The position numbers and the translations under genes were made by a program. Positions 38,045 to 48,018 of a stretch of 51,710 nucleotides of DNA are shown piece by piece (position 1 is the first letter of the stretch; the number at the start of each line of letters is the position of its first letter). The notes under the pieces were generated by a model. The model saw nothing but the letters and a program-made list of their open reading frames with translations. It ran no database searches and was not told the origin of the DNA. The DNA comes from Isotricha intestinalis (Eukaryota > Ciliophora > Litostomatea > Vestibuliferida > Isotrichidae). The stretch covers positions 1-51,710 of the forward strand of contig JAJJLU010003565.1 of assembly GCA_023807065.1 (NCBI GenBank). Reading direction: 5' to 3'.

Positions 38045-39103
38045 TTAAGATAAATTTTGATTATTTTTACAACAATTTAGTTTTCCTATAACAAAAAGTC
38101 CATAAACGTTATTTAATAAAATATAATATATTCCATTTTCAACTAAATACTTTAAAAGTAATTTCTTCTCTTGAAGAGTACATAAATTTATATAAGCTTC
38201 ACAAACATGAGAAGCATATTGATTTATTGCAAAATTTAAAAAATTTCGAATTATTGAGTTTTTAATCCAAATTATTTCTTTTTTATCCCAATATAACTCT
38301 AATATAAATTGAATAAAATAATTTCCATATTTATCTTCACATATTTTTTCAAAATCTTGAAAAAAACAAAAAATTACTTTTTGAAAAATATTTTTAGAAA
38401 AAATAATAAATTTCTTTAATATACAAACTCCATACATATCACAAACTAATATTTTAAAGTTTTTAATTAATAAATCATTTATAATTTCTCTTTTATTTTT
38501 TGGGATAATAGAAATAATTTTTTGAATAACAAAAGAGCCATTTGAATTTAAACATAAAAGTAAAAAATTATTATTATCAAAAAATACAGAATTAATTATT
38601 TTATATTCTTCATCATTTTTACATAATTCAATTAAAGTTTGAATAGGATGAGTTGAAAAATGATGAATTGAAAGTGAAATAAAGTCTTTTGATATTTCTT
38701 TTAAAATAATTAATCTTTGTTGGAAATTACAAAGTTTAAATAAATCTTTTGTAAAATAATTTCCATTTTTATCTTTCATTATTTTACTAAAAAAACCTTT
38801 TAATTCATTTAAAATAAAAGCTATTTCTTCATTATTCATTTCTTTTATTTTATTTTGAAGTAAAATTCCGGTTTTTTGCTTTGAAAGATAATTAAATATT
38901 TCTTCTTTTGTTATGTAATTTAATGATGAAATATCATTTGAACTTTTATTTAAATTATTTCCTGAATTTTTTTCTAAATTTTTATTAAAATTTACGTTTG
39001 AAATTGTTATTCTTGTTTCTTCTGAATTTTTTGCTTCTTCATTTATTTCTTTTATTAAAGAACCTAAAAAAAATTTTTCTAATGATTGATTATTTTGAAA
39101 CAT
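38045..39103 (-). CDS. Pumilio/PUF-repeat RNA-binding protein
   Basis: A 352-residue protein with an Asn/Ser-rich N-terminus (about 75 residues), then a run of PUF repeats. Each repeat shows the 'YG..V.QK..' helix: DKNGNYFTKDLFKL, STHPIQTLIELC, NSNGSFVIQKIISI, DMYGVCILKKFIIF, DKYGNYFIQFILEL, NQYASHVCEAYINL and NVYGLFVIGKLNCC. I count seven recognisable repeats, one fewer than the usual eight, with the first probably before NYFTKDL. PUF proteins bind 3'UTRs base by base and repress or localise mRNAs. Several RNA-contact triplets depart from the standard Asn/Gln, Ser/Gln codes. ATG start, TAA stop. Confidence 0.85.
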   Translation of the reverse strand: MFQNNQSLEKFFLGSLIKEINEEAKNSEETRITISNVNFNKNLEKNSGNNLNKSSNDISSLNYITKEEIFNYLSKQKTGILLQNKIKEMNNEEIAFILNELKGFFSKIMKDKNGNYFTKDLFKLCNFQQRLIILKEISKDFISLSIHHFSTHPIQTLIELCKNDEEYKIINSVFFDNNNFLLLCLNSNGSFVIQKIISIIPKNKREIINDLLIKNFKILVCDMYGVCILKKFIIFSKNIFQKVIFCFFQDFEKICEDKYGNYFIQFILELYWDKKEIIWIKNSIIRNFLNFAINQYASHVCEAYINLCTLQEKKLLLKYLVENGIYYILLNNVYGLFVIGKLNCCKNNQNLS

Positions 39104-39307
39104 TTTTTTTTTTTTGGATTTTTTAAATTATTATGAATTTGATTTAGATTAAAATATCTATTTTATTCTTTTTTATTTACAACATAATTATTTAATAAAA
39201 TTTTTTTTTTGTTCTTATTTATTTAGTTTTGGATTTTTTTTCAAATTAATAAAATTCTATTATAATTTTTCTTAATATATTAAAAATATAATTTAATTAT
39301 TTATTAT

Positions 39308-40954
39308 TTATAAAAACTTTTTAAGCCTTTCCAATTTTTTATTTAAAACAATTAATTGTTTATTAAATTCTCTTAATTCATAAAAAAAAATTCCATCATC
39401 AGTTTTTTCCAATAAAAAATTATAAATATCTTTAATAATAAAAGTCATATAAGATACATTTCTATTATATTTAAGAACTTCAGCTGGTGTTAATAATTCA
39501 GGTTTATTTCCAATAATAACATTAATATCATTTATATATTTTTTTCCTAATAAATGAACTTTATTAATAATATGATTTAAAAATAAATTTTGAATATTTT
39601 CAACTTTATACTTTTGGAAAATATCAATAAATAAATATTGTAATATTTTATTATTTTCTATTTTGGAAATATCTTCTTCTAATAAAAGAAGAACTACTTT
39701 AAATATTATTATTATTTCTTCAGGTTGTTCATTTTCTATTAAATTTTTTTCATCTTCTTTAGAAATAAACATTAATCCATTCTTAGCTGTTTTATTCGGA
39801 GAAAAAGGAATGCATATTTTATTCATATCATATTTTAATAATAATTGAGAAATTTCTGTAAATTCTTTTTCTATATGTAAGTAATATTCTTTAAATAAAT
39901 TTTGGGAAGAATAATGTTTATATAATTCATTTTGGTTTAAGATTAGTTTTATTTTCTTTTCTATTTCAAAATAACCTAAATGTATTGTGTAATATAAGGG
40001 GATTATATTTTTTTGGGAAAAATTTATGTTTGGGATTATATAATAATCTTTTTTAATATTTGTAATTTCTTTTTTTATATTATTTTCATTTTTGATTTTT
40101 TTTATTACTATTATATTTTTATTTGGTTTAATTTTATTATTATTATTATGTTTATCTTTTGATAAATTTTTATTTCTTTTTTGATTTAAAGGAGTTTCCT
40201 TTTTAATTATTTTTTTATCATTACTTTTACTTTTAACACGAGAAATATTATTTAAATTCTTATTTAAATCTTTATTTCCATAAACTTTATTTTTAATATT
40301 TTTATTATTATTGTTTTTCACAATTTTTTTTGTTTTTATATCAGGAGTTAAAGGTCTTTTAACATTAGTTTTCTTTAATTCACTATTATTTGATTTAATA
40401 TTATCTTTCACAATTTGCATATATGTTTTATTTTTAACTGGAGTAATTCCTCTATTATTTTTATTATTATTCACTTTATATTTATCATCACTTTTTTTAT
40501 TTTTAATTTGACTTAAATCTTTAGGTTTATTTTCTTTAAAATTTTGTTTCTTTACATAATTTGTATGATAAGATGTTATTTTTTTAGGTAAATGTTCAGG
40601 AGTTTTAATTAATTTTTTTATTGAATTTCTATTATTATCATTTGTTAAATCTCTCTTTTTTACAATTTGTTTTTTTTTATTGTGATTATTTTTTAAATTT
40701 GAAAAATGATTGAATGACGTGTCTTCTGATTTAGATGTTTTATTATGTTGTTTATTATTATCATTTATTAATTTTCCTTTTATATTTTGAGGAAGGAAGT
40801 TTAACAAATTAACAGTTTCTTCTTTCATTTTTTGCAATGTTATTATATCTCCACTTATTTTTATTATATTATCTTCTAATTTATAATATTCAAAAAATCT
40901 TTTTAAATTATATTGAATATATTCTTTTTCTTTTTTTGAAATAGAATTATTCAT
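39308..40954 (-). CDS. Basic protein sharing a C-terminal domain with the 27028-28353 gene
   Basis: A 548-residue protein. After a short helix (KKEKEYIQYNLKRFFEYYKL) comes a long Asn/Lys-rich linker (about 80-290), then a 260-residue helical domain: FSPNKTAKNGLMFISKEDEK, LQYLFIDIFQKYKVENIQNL and a terminal heptad helix NKQLIVLNKKLERLKKFL. These align with YPSKTAKTGLNFL and KIFKKYNVNSIKNLFFEVI of the other gene, so the two share a domain of unknown function at the same C-terminal position. The extreme basic linker suggests nucleic acid or microtubule binding. ATG start, TAA stop. Confidence 0.75.
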   Translation of the reverse strand: MNNSISKKEKEYIQYNLKRFFEYYKLEDNIIKISGDIITLQKMKEETVNLLNFLPQNIKGKLINDNNKQHNKTSKSEDTSFNHFSNLKNNHNKKKQIVKKRDLTNDNNRNSIKKLIKTPEHLPKKITSYHTNYVKKQNFKENKPKDLSQIKNKKSDDKYKVNNNKNNRGITPVKNKTYMQIVKDNIKSNNSELKKTNVKRPLTPDIKTKKIVKNNNNKNIKNKVYGNKDLNKNLNNISRVKSKSNDKKIIKKETPLNQKRNKNLSKDKHNNNNKIKPNKNIIVIKKIKNENNIKKEITNIKKDYYIIPNINFSQKNIIPLYYTIHLGYFEIEKKIKLILNQNELYKHYSSQNLFKEYYLHIEKEFTEISQLLLKYDMNKICIPFSPNKTAKNGLMFISKEDEKNLIENEQPEEIIIIFKVVLLLLEEDISKIENNKILQYLFIDIFQKYKVENIQNLFLNHIINKVHLLGKKYINDINVIIGNKPELLTPAEVLKYNRNVSYMTFIIKDIYNFLLEKTDDGIFFYELREFNKQLIVLNKKLERLKKFL

Positions 40955-41019
40955 TTTCTTTTATATAATTATAATTATTTTAAAATAAATATTTTTAAAC
41001 TTTTATTTTTTTTTATAAT

Positions 41020-42237
41020 TTATTTTACCTTTTTTAACCCAGATAAAGATTTATTAAATATAATTTTATTATTTCCATTTTCAAATTTATTTTTCCTTAA
41101 ATAAATTTGAGCGTAATTTGAATTAGTTAAATATTTTTTATCATTTAAATTAATATTTTTCTTATTATTATTTAATGATTGATTAATATTCTTTTTATTA
41201 TACATTGTTTTAGACATTGAAACTGAAGTTAACCCATTATACTTTTTATCTTCAATAGAAGTACTTTTACAAGAAATCACAGAAATTATTTTTCTTTCAT
41301 TTCTTGATTTTTTCTTATTTTTTATATTATCATTTCTTCCATTAATATAAAAATTTTCTTTGTTTAAAATATTTTTTTTTTCTTTGTTAAATAAATTAGA
41401 ATTAATGTTTTTATTATTTATAGAAAGTACACTTGAATTAATTCTATTTTTATTTTTAACTTTCATATCATTATAAACATTACTAGAATTTTTCATTAAA
41501 TTTCTCCCACTACAACTTAAATTATTTCCTATATTAAAATTTTTCACTTTTATACTATATTCTTTAGCTCTTTGAGTCTTACTTAAATTGTCTTTATTTT
41601 CAATTGATAACTCTTGATTTTTTATTGAACTTTGGTTAATGAAATTTTTATCTGAAAAATCAATACTCTTTTTCTTTTTATTATTAAAAATTTTCTTATT
41701 TATATATTCAGTATCTAAAGAAATATTTTTTCTTCTTTTTTTAATAATATTATAATTATAATTTAATATTATATTAGAAGGATTTTTTTTCTTTAAGTTA
41801 TTATTTCTTTTCACTGATAATGGTTTTTTTGTTAAATTTATTGAATTGTCTTTTGAATGAAGACCATTAGATTTATTAAATATTTCATTATTATTAGTTT
41901 TTTCTTTTTTATTTATTTTAATTTTATTATTCTTTAATTTTAAAGTATTATTCACTATTAGATTTACTTCCTTTGATTTATTATTATTAAATACTGAATT
42001 ATTTCCTGTTTTACTTTGATCAAAATATGTTTTTTTATTTCTTGTTTTCAAAGGCTAATTTATTATTTAAATAATTTTATTTTATACTTGTTCCGGACTG
42101 TAATAAAAACTTGCTTTTTGAATTTGATATAATTTTTCTAAAATTTTATATAAATCAGAATATTTAAAATGCGCTCCTCCTTCATAAAATTTTTGTTCAT
42201 TTGTATCTCCATAATATATTCCTTTATATTCTTCCAT
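41020..42237 (-). CDS. Two-exon gene with a 33-base intron
   Basis: Exon 1 (42088-42237, ATG at 42235-42237) encodes exactly 50 residues, including IYYGDTNEQKFYEGGAHFKY and SDLYKILEKLYQIQ. The 33-base intron (42055-42087) starts GTATAA and ends ATTAG and contains in-frame stops. Splicing joins SPEQ to PLKTRNKKTYFDQ in frame and gives a 394-residue protein. Exon 2 is very basic, Asn/Lys/Ser-rich and probably disordered. Reading exon 2 alone would force a TTG start, another reason to accept the intron. The exon 1 motif 'YYGD...KFYEGGAHF.Y.DLY..L' looks conserved, and I think similar N-termini occur in other protists, but I cannot name the family. Confidence 0.75.
42055..42087 (-). other. Spliceosomal intron, 33 bases
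   Basis: On the minus strand the segment begins GTATAAAATA and ends AATTAG, has no G or C inside except the splice-site bases, and its removal restores a frame across both flanks. A length of 33 bases is in the short range known for ciliate introns. Confidence 0.75.
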
Positions 42238-43058
42238 TTATTTTTATTTAATTCAGAATAAAATTAAAAAAAAATAATCTATAATCAAAAGTATAATTTT
42301 TATTTAAATATCATCATTTAAACTTTTCTTTATTTAAATTATCCTTATTATCATTATTTTAATAATTAATATCATTAATAATAATTTAATTAACCTTTTA
42401 TTTTTTTTAATATTTAAATATGAATTTTCTTTTATTCTTCAAAATATTTTTTTTCATTATAAACAAAATAACTATTTCTAAGGAATTTAAGAATTGAAAA
42501 TATTATATGAAATAAAAGGATATTCACATATAATCATTAATATCATTTTCATTTTCAATTAAAAATTATATTTTTAATTAATTGTTTAATCCTTTATCTA
42601 ATAAATATTTCATTAATTTACAATTGTTAATTATTCTAAATTGAAATTGAAAAAATAATAAAATGTTGTTTTTAAATAATCTTGAATTGAACTTTTCATC
42701 TTCAATAAATAATTCTAATTTTCCATGGAGTAAAAATTTTGAAAAGAAAAAATCATATTAGAATAAAAAAAATTATAAAATTTTGAAAAACTTTTAATTT
42801 AAAAAATATATAAAAATTTTATAATCATTAAATTAATGATTTAAGTAAAAGATACAATCACATACTCAAAAAATAAAAAAAACAAAAAAATAAAGCAAAA
42901 ATTTTCATTATTCCCAAAAAAAAATTTTAAAAAAGAGTAAAACCCAAAAACTGAAAAAAAAGAAGAAAAATAAATAAAATAATTTTTTTTCCTTTTAAAT
43001 TTCAAAAAATTCATTTTGAAAAATTAAAATTTAAAAAATTACAAATTAAAATATAGGA
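42238..43058. other. Intergenic region with a possible relic frame
   Basis: About 820 bases between divergent starts. On the minus strand, 42580-42755 is free of stops for nearly 60 codons without an ATG (LLHGKLELFIEDEKFNSRLF, later CKLMKYLLDKGLNN), resembling one ankyrin-type repeat with the 'vKyLLdkGad' helix; further fragments follow after TAA codons to about 42330. The right end near 42850-43000 is A-rich and must contain the promoter of the EPC-like gene. I treat the fragment as a possible ankyrin-protein relic, not a gene. Confidence 0.35.
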
Positions 43059-44579
43059 ATGCAACATCGAACAGGATTTCGTCAAAGACCAATAGATTCA
43101 ACAAAGCAAATTCAAATAGTAAATAATTTAAAAAAAGTAATGGAAACAACAGATGAAGAAACTAAAAAAGAATTAAACAATATTGAAAATGAATTAAATA
43201 AAATTTTAGAACTTTATGATAAAAAGAAAATTATAATAATTCCAAATGTCGAAAAAATTGATATAATAAGAAATAATAATGATTCAAAATTAAAAAAACC
43301 AAATTCTAAAAATTCAGAAAAAAAAGAATTAAATAATAAAAATAACATAGAATATACTCAAAAAGAATATAAAAGACCAAATCATTATATAATATATTCA
43401 GAAAGAGAAAGACAAGAAAATTTAAAAAGAGATTACGAAGCAACAATTAATGATGTAAACTTTATTAATTTTGAAAAAGGATTTATGAAGTTAGAAGAAT
43501 TAGAAAAAGTAATAAGTACTTTGGAAAATGATATTGGAAATGGAGAACAAATTCCAATTGAAAGAGTTAAAAATTTAATTATTAATTTATATCCCAAATA
43601 TGAAAATCATGTTGAAAAAATTTGTAAATATTTTTATACAAGAAGGGAAATTTATAAAAAAAGTTTATGTAGAAAATATTGGAAAGAACAAAAATCAACT
43701 GATAAATATATTACTACTACTTTTAGAAGAAGAGAAAGAGAAAAAATGAAAATGAGAAAAAATAAACAAAATGAATTTGAGTCTTTAGATAAAATAAAAG
43801 AAATTAAGAAATTATCTAATTCTTTTATTCATAATATTTTAAATTCAATGAATCAAAGAGAAGATTTAAAAAAGAGTTTAATTAAAATTAATGAGTTTAA
43901 TTTCCAAAGTGAAATAGCCTTTTTAAAAGGAGAAAAATTATCAAAAGAATTAGAAGATGAATGGAAAAAAGATGAAAAAAAAATAAATGAAATTAAAATT
44001 CAACTTGAAGAAAAAGAAAAAAAAGAAGAAGAAAGTTTATTAATAAATACAAGGATAAATTCACCTAAATTAAATAATGATTTAAACCAAAATTTAATTA
44101 ATAAAGAAAATTCAAGAAGAATTAATAAAGATAAAAATAAAGAAAATATAAAAAATAAAAATAATAATATTTATATTAAAAAATTTAATGATACTTCTAT
44201 TTTAAAAAGAAGTTTAGAATTACCTGAAATTGAAGAAAATGAAGAAGAAGAAAATTATTTAAAATTAAGGTTTAGATATAATAGAAATAATATGTTTGTT
44301 GTTGATAGATATATTCAAAAAAAAAATTCTTTTAATCCTTTTGATGATAGCTTTAATCAAAGTATTTTAAAATATAAAAATTATAATGAAGATTTAGTTA
44401 AAGTTATGAATAGTGAAAGAAATTTTGATTTTTTTTATAATAAATTTCTAAGAAATTCTATCGATCCTTTTTATTTTTTTTCTGAAAGTGATGATGATTC
44501 TTTAAATTTCCAAAATCAATTAAAAAACTTCCAATCTTCTCATAAACAATTCCTCAGAAATAAAAGAGGTCATAATTAA
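43059..44579 (+). CDS. Enhancer-of-polycomb-like protein (EPC/EPL1)
   Basis: A 506-residue protein. Residues 107-260 match the EPcA region of Enhancer of polycomb: NHYIIYSERERQENLKRDYE, then an acidic/aromatic stretch, VEKICKYFYTRREIYKKSLC followed by RKYWKEQKS, and FRRREREKMKMRKNKQNEFE (about 222-241), where EPC/EPL1 proteins have 'iy.yW..kR.....pL...' and 'aFRrR...kmqtRknrknde'. EPL1 is the scaffold of the NuA4/TIP60 (piccolo) histone H4/H2A acetyltransferase. A long Lys/Glu/Asn-rich region and a Ser/Asp/Phe-rich tail follow. Human EPC1 is about 830 residues; this version is compact. Starts at the first ATG, stops at TAA. Confidence 0.72.
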   Translation: MQHRTGFRQRPIDSTKQIQIVNNLKKVMETTDEETKKELNNIENELNKILELYDKKKIIIIPNVEKIDIIRNNNDSKLKKPNSKNSEKKELNNKNNIEYTQKEYKRPNHYIIYSERERQENLKRDYEATINDVNFINFEKGFMKLEELEKVISTLENDIGNGEQIPIERVKNLIINLYPKYENHVEKICKYFYTRREIYKKSLCRKYWKEQKSTDKYITTTFRRREREKMKMRKNKQNEFESLDKIKEIKKLSNSFIHNILNSMNQREDLKKSLIKINEFNFQSEIAFLKGEKLSKELEDEWKKDEKKINEIKIQLEEKEKKEEESLLINTRINSPKLNNDLNQNLINKENSRRINKDKNKENIKNKNNNIYIKKFNDTSILKRSLELPEIEENEEEENYLKLRFRYNRNNMFVVDRYIQKKNSFNPFDDSFNQSILKYKNYNEDLVKVMNSERNFDFFYNKFLRNSIDPFYFFSESDDDSLNFQNQLKNFQSSHKQFLRNKRGHN

Positions 44580-44928
44580 AAAAACAAAATTTATAAAAAA
44601 TATAAATTTTATATTCTAAAAATAAATTATTATATAAAAAAAATAAAAAAACTAAAAAATATATAAATCAATTATCAATTTAAATTTTTTACTAAATTTA
44701 TTTTTTGATTATTATAAATATAATAATAATTTATTTGTTTTATAATGTTATTTTTTATTATGATTTAAAATATAATTTTAAAAAAATATATTCTGAGTTT
44801 TTAAGTAAATAACTTTTTGATTATGATAAAGAAAATTTTTTTTTTTGTTTCTTTAAAAAAAATAATTTAATATTTCTATTATTTATATTATATAAAAATA
44901 TATTATTTAAATATTATCATTTTAATTT
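44580..44928. other. Convergent intergenic region
   Basis: About 350 bases between the 3' ends of convergent genes. Only A/T homopolymer and short alternating runs are present, and no gene, RNA or repeat is visible. Confidence 0.45.
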
Positions 44929-46209
44929 TTATTTTTTTGGCATAATTTTATTTAAGTTTATATCCTTTTGAAAAGGTACTAAATTTAAATTTATACCTTC
45001 TTTCTCTAAATAAGAATTAAAATCATTTAAAAATGAATCCTTTAAATATAATATTTTTTTTGAAAAATATTCATTTTCCTTATTAACATTATATAAAGTT
45101 TTTTTTTCATTTTCATTATACATTTTATTAATTTTATAAGAATAAAAATCTTTAAAAGTATTAATAACTTCATTTTTCTTTTGAAAAAAAGGATCATTAT
45201 TTAAAAACTGAGATTTATAATTTTCATTATATTTTTTCTTATTATATTCATTAACGGCTTTTTCAATATTATCATTAATATAATTATCATCTATAATATT
45301 ATTAATTGAATCAGTACAATTTAATATTTTATTTAATTCTTCAATTTTTTCTTCTTTAATAAGATTTCCTTTAACACCTTTTTTACCTTTATTAAAAAAA
45401 AAATTAAAAGGTTTTTTAGATAAGTATTTATCCTTTAAAGATTTTCTCTTTTTTTTCTTTTTTGGCTGTTCTTTAATATTTATTATATTATCACTACTTT
45501 GACTTTTTAAATTTTTTCTTCTTATATTTTCATATTTCTTTTTTAACTTATGTCTATCAGTAACATTCATAATATCAACATCAATTGCTTTTTTTAATAT
45601 ATTAATATCCTTTTGAATGAAAGGATCACTTTTTTCTAAAAGATGTAAATTTTCTAAATGAGAATAAGGATTAAATTTCATAAAAGCATTTTTTAATTGT
45701 TTTCTATAATTATCAGTTACATAAGAAAAATTCTTTATTCTTTTATTATTATTATTATTTTTACATATAAAAAAAGTAGAATTATTAAATGTATTATTAC
45801 TATCTTTATTATCATTATCTAAATAATCAAAATTAAAATAATCTTTTGATGTATGATTCATATATAATTCATTTAAATCTCTTATTTTATCATTTGTATT
45901 TTTAATATATTTTACATTTTTACCTATTTTATATAATAAATTTTTAGCATGAGATGATATTCTTCTATAAGAATCAGTTGAATATGATCTTTTTAAATTT
46001 TTTAAATTATAATCATAATTTTTTTTTATTTTTTGTTCTTTTTCTTCTTCTAATAAAGTATCTGTGTATTGTTTTATTATATCTAAATGAGAATTTACTG
46101 CTGGAAGTATTTTTTCTGTTGATGATGTTTTTTTTAAATCCCATAATCTTATATCTTTTATTATTTCATTTTCCTTGTTTTTTTCTTCTTTTTTATTTAT
46201 TGTATTCAT
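44929..46209 (-). CDS. Unidentified basic protein
   Basis: A 426-residue Lys/Asn-rich protein. Segments that look structured are IIKDIRLWDLKKTSSTEKIL near the N-terminus, YRKQLKNAFMKFNPYSHLEN, LLEKSDPFIQKDINILKKAI and a C-terminal FNSYLEKEGINLNLVPFQKD. The repeated 'SDPFIQKD' and 'NDPFFQKK' elements, about 150 residues apart, may be two copies of one short motif. No membrane or catalytic feature. I do not recognise a family. ATG start and TAA stop; about 290 bases from the next gene upstream. Confidence 0.65.
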   Translation of the reverse strand: MNTINKKEEKNKENEIIKDIRLWDLKKTSSTEKILPAVNSHLDIIKQYTDTLLEEEKEQKIKKNYDYNLKNLKRSYSTDSYRRISSHAKNLLYKIGKNVKYIKNTNDKIRDLNELYMNHTSKDYFNFDYLDNDNKDSNNTFNNSTFFICKNNNNNKRIKNFSYVTDNYRKQLKNAFMKFNPYSHLENLHLLEKSDPFIQKDINILKKAIDVDIMNVTDRHKLKKKYENIRRKNLKSQSSDNIINIKEQPKKKKKRKSLKDKYLSKKPFNFFFNKGKKGVKGNLIKEEKIEELNKILNCTDSINNIIDDNYINDNIEKAVNEYNKKKYNENYKSQFLNNDPFFQKKNEVINTFKDFYSYKINKMYNENEKKTLYNVNKENEYFSKKILYLKDSFLNDFNSYLEKEGINLNLVPFQKDINLNKIMPKK

Positions 46210-46502
46210 TTAATTAAATTTTGAAAAAAAAATTAATTTTTAATGTTTAAAAATATATTAATTAAACTTTACTATGCAAAAATTTCTTTTTAATATTTTA
46301 TCACATTTAATTGTCTAATTAATGAATAAATTATCTATAACAATTAAATTTTTTTTTCTAATATTTACAAGTCAAAATTCATAAATTAATAAAAATATTA
46401 TTAATTTTTAACCAAAAATTAAATCAAAAATATACTTCTATTATGATATATCATTAATATTTATAAAAATCACAACTCAAACTTGACAATAAAAAAAATT
46501 TT

Positions 46503-46901
46503 TTAAAAAATAAAACAAGAAGAACATTTACATTCATTATCAAAACTATTATTTAAATCATTATTTTTATAAGAACTTTCAATTAAAATAACTTCTGCAA
46601 TTTTTTCATTTGAAATCTGATCAATGAAACTTACTTTATAATCTTTACTTCCTTTTTTATTTATTTCATTTCCAAAAGCATCAATTCTTGTTGAAGAATA
46701 ATTATTTGATAATTTAACTTCACCTGAAAAAATTGAAGGTCTTGATTTTCTTTTTGAAAAAGAAAATTTGGTTGAACCTTCCATTGAAGAAACTGTTAAT
46801 TTGGAACTTCTTCTTCTTTTTGTTCCTTCATCTAATAATGATAATGTTTTTGAATGATGAGAATTATTATCCAATTTAAATGTTACATTTTTTGATGACA
46901 T
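46503..46901 (-). CDS. Small protein with a Cys-rich, possibly palmitoylated C-terminus
   Basis: A 132-residue protein. The N-terminal half is Ser/Arg/Lys-rich with several likely phosphosites (TKRRRSSKLTVSS). A compact segment follows: TRIDAFGNEINKKGSKDYKV then SFIDQISNEKIAEVILIESS, which resembles a motif I believe recurs in small ciliate proteins ('kVsF.D.i....l.eV..IeSyK'). It ends CKCSSCFIF, three cysteines in five residues plus an aromatic end, which suggests S-acylation and membrane attachment. Function unknown. ATG start, TAA stop. Confidence 0.7.
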   Translation of the reverse strand: MSSKNVTFKLDNNSHHSKTLSLLDEGTKRRRSSKLTVSSMEGSTKFSFSKRKSRPSIFSGEVKLSNNYSSTRIDAFGNEINKKGSKDYKVSFIDQISNEKIAEVILIESSYKNNDLNNSFDNECKCSSCFIF

Positions 46902-47055
46902 ATTTTTTATATAATATAATTATTATAATTAAATGAAATAAAAAATCTTAAATTTAAAATTATATCATAATAGTAATTAAAGAAAAATTGATATTAAATT
47001 TTTTCAAAAATAAAAAAATCTAAAATGGTTTATTATATTATATAATTGTTATATT

Positions 47056-48018
47056 TTAATTTATTGTTTTTGGTAAATCTCCTTGAACACTAAAATTAGC
47101 AATTCTATTTTTAAAAAAGAAATTTAAATAATACCAAATAATAACATAAGTAGGAATAAATGCCGCTAAATATCTAATCCATTTCATTTTTAAATTCATA
47201 TAAGAAGGCATTCCAAAAATAACTTCTTGATAACTAGGAATTTCAATAATAGAATTAATATCAATTGAATTGCCTTTATTATTTTCATTCTCAATATATA
47301 TATTTTTATAAATATATTCATATTTAGTAGTATAATCTCTTCCATTAGTAAAGTTTTCATAAATAGAAGAAAAATCACTTCCTAAAAATCCATGTGTTTG
47401 AAAATAATTGGATGAATATGTCATATTGTAAAAATCAGTCATTCTAAATGGTAATTTTTGCTTTAATTTTAATTTTCCTTTTGTGTTTAATTGAGTTATT
47501 CCAAGCGATGAATAAGCCTCTATCAAACATATTGTTTGAAATTGATATTTTACATTACTTTGAAGAATATAATCTAAAAATAATATTATTTTTATATCTT
47601 TTATTTTTATATCATCATCTTGTTTATATAAATTGATTTTCATATTGAGAACATCTATTACATTATCATTATTCACTTCTTCTTTTCCAACTGTAAATGA
47701 ATTTAATGATAAATCTGAATTTTGTTCCAAGTTATTATAAAATTCATTTAAGTCTGAATTTGATGTAACATAAAAAGTTTTATATTCATTATTATTATCA
47801 TATCCTACTAATATTGCGTATTCATCATTATATTTTATTATTGGATGCTCATAATATACACTTGGTGTATACCAAAAATTTTCATTTATTGTTGAAAATT
47901 GCAGAAAGAATGGTAATAGTATAAGAACAATAACTGAAACAATGGTAATTAAACTCGATATTGAAAAAAAAGAAGCATAATAATAAGCATTATAAGTTTC
48001 TCTATATAAACAAACCAT
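47056..48018 (-). CDS. TMEM231: TMEM231, transition-zone B9-complex membrane protein
   Basis: A 320-residue protein with TMEM231 topology: an N-terminal cytosolic stretch (MVCLYRETYNAYYY), a first transmembrane helix (about residues 17-42), a beta-rich extracytoplasmic domain, and a second helix near residues 285-305 (WIRYLAAFIPTYVIIWYYLN) before a short tail. Family signatures are ENFWYTPSVYYEHPIIKYND (human: FWLKRSSYEEQPTVRFQH), the KGKLKLKQKLPF strand (human: GDLRLQQKQPL), IPSYQEVIFGMPSYMNLKMK and IANFSVQGDLP. TMEM231 sits in the MKS/B9 complex that forms the ciliary gate. It is head-to-head with SPAG6, with only 83 bases between the ATGs. Stop TAA. Confidence 0.88.
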   Translation of the reverse strand: MVCLYRETYNAYYYASFFSISSLITIVSVIVLILLPFFLQFSTINENFWYTPSVYYEHPIIKYNDEYAILVGYDNNNEYKTFYVTSNSDLNEFYNNLEQNSDLSLNSFTVGKEEVNNDNVIDVLNMKINLYKQDDDIKIKDIKIILFLDYILQSNVKYQFQTICLIEAYSSLGITQLNTKGKLKLKQKLPFRMTDFYNMTYSSNYFQTHGFLGSDFSSIYENFTNGRDYTTKYEYIYKNIYIENENNKGNSIDINSIIEIPSYQEVIFGMPSYMNLKMKWIRYLAAFIPTYVIIWYYLNFFFKNRIANFSVQGDLPKTIN

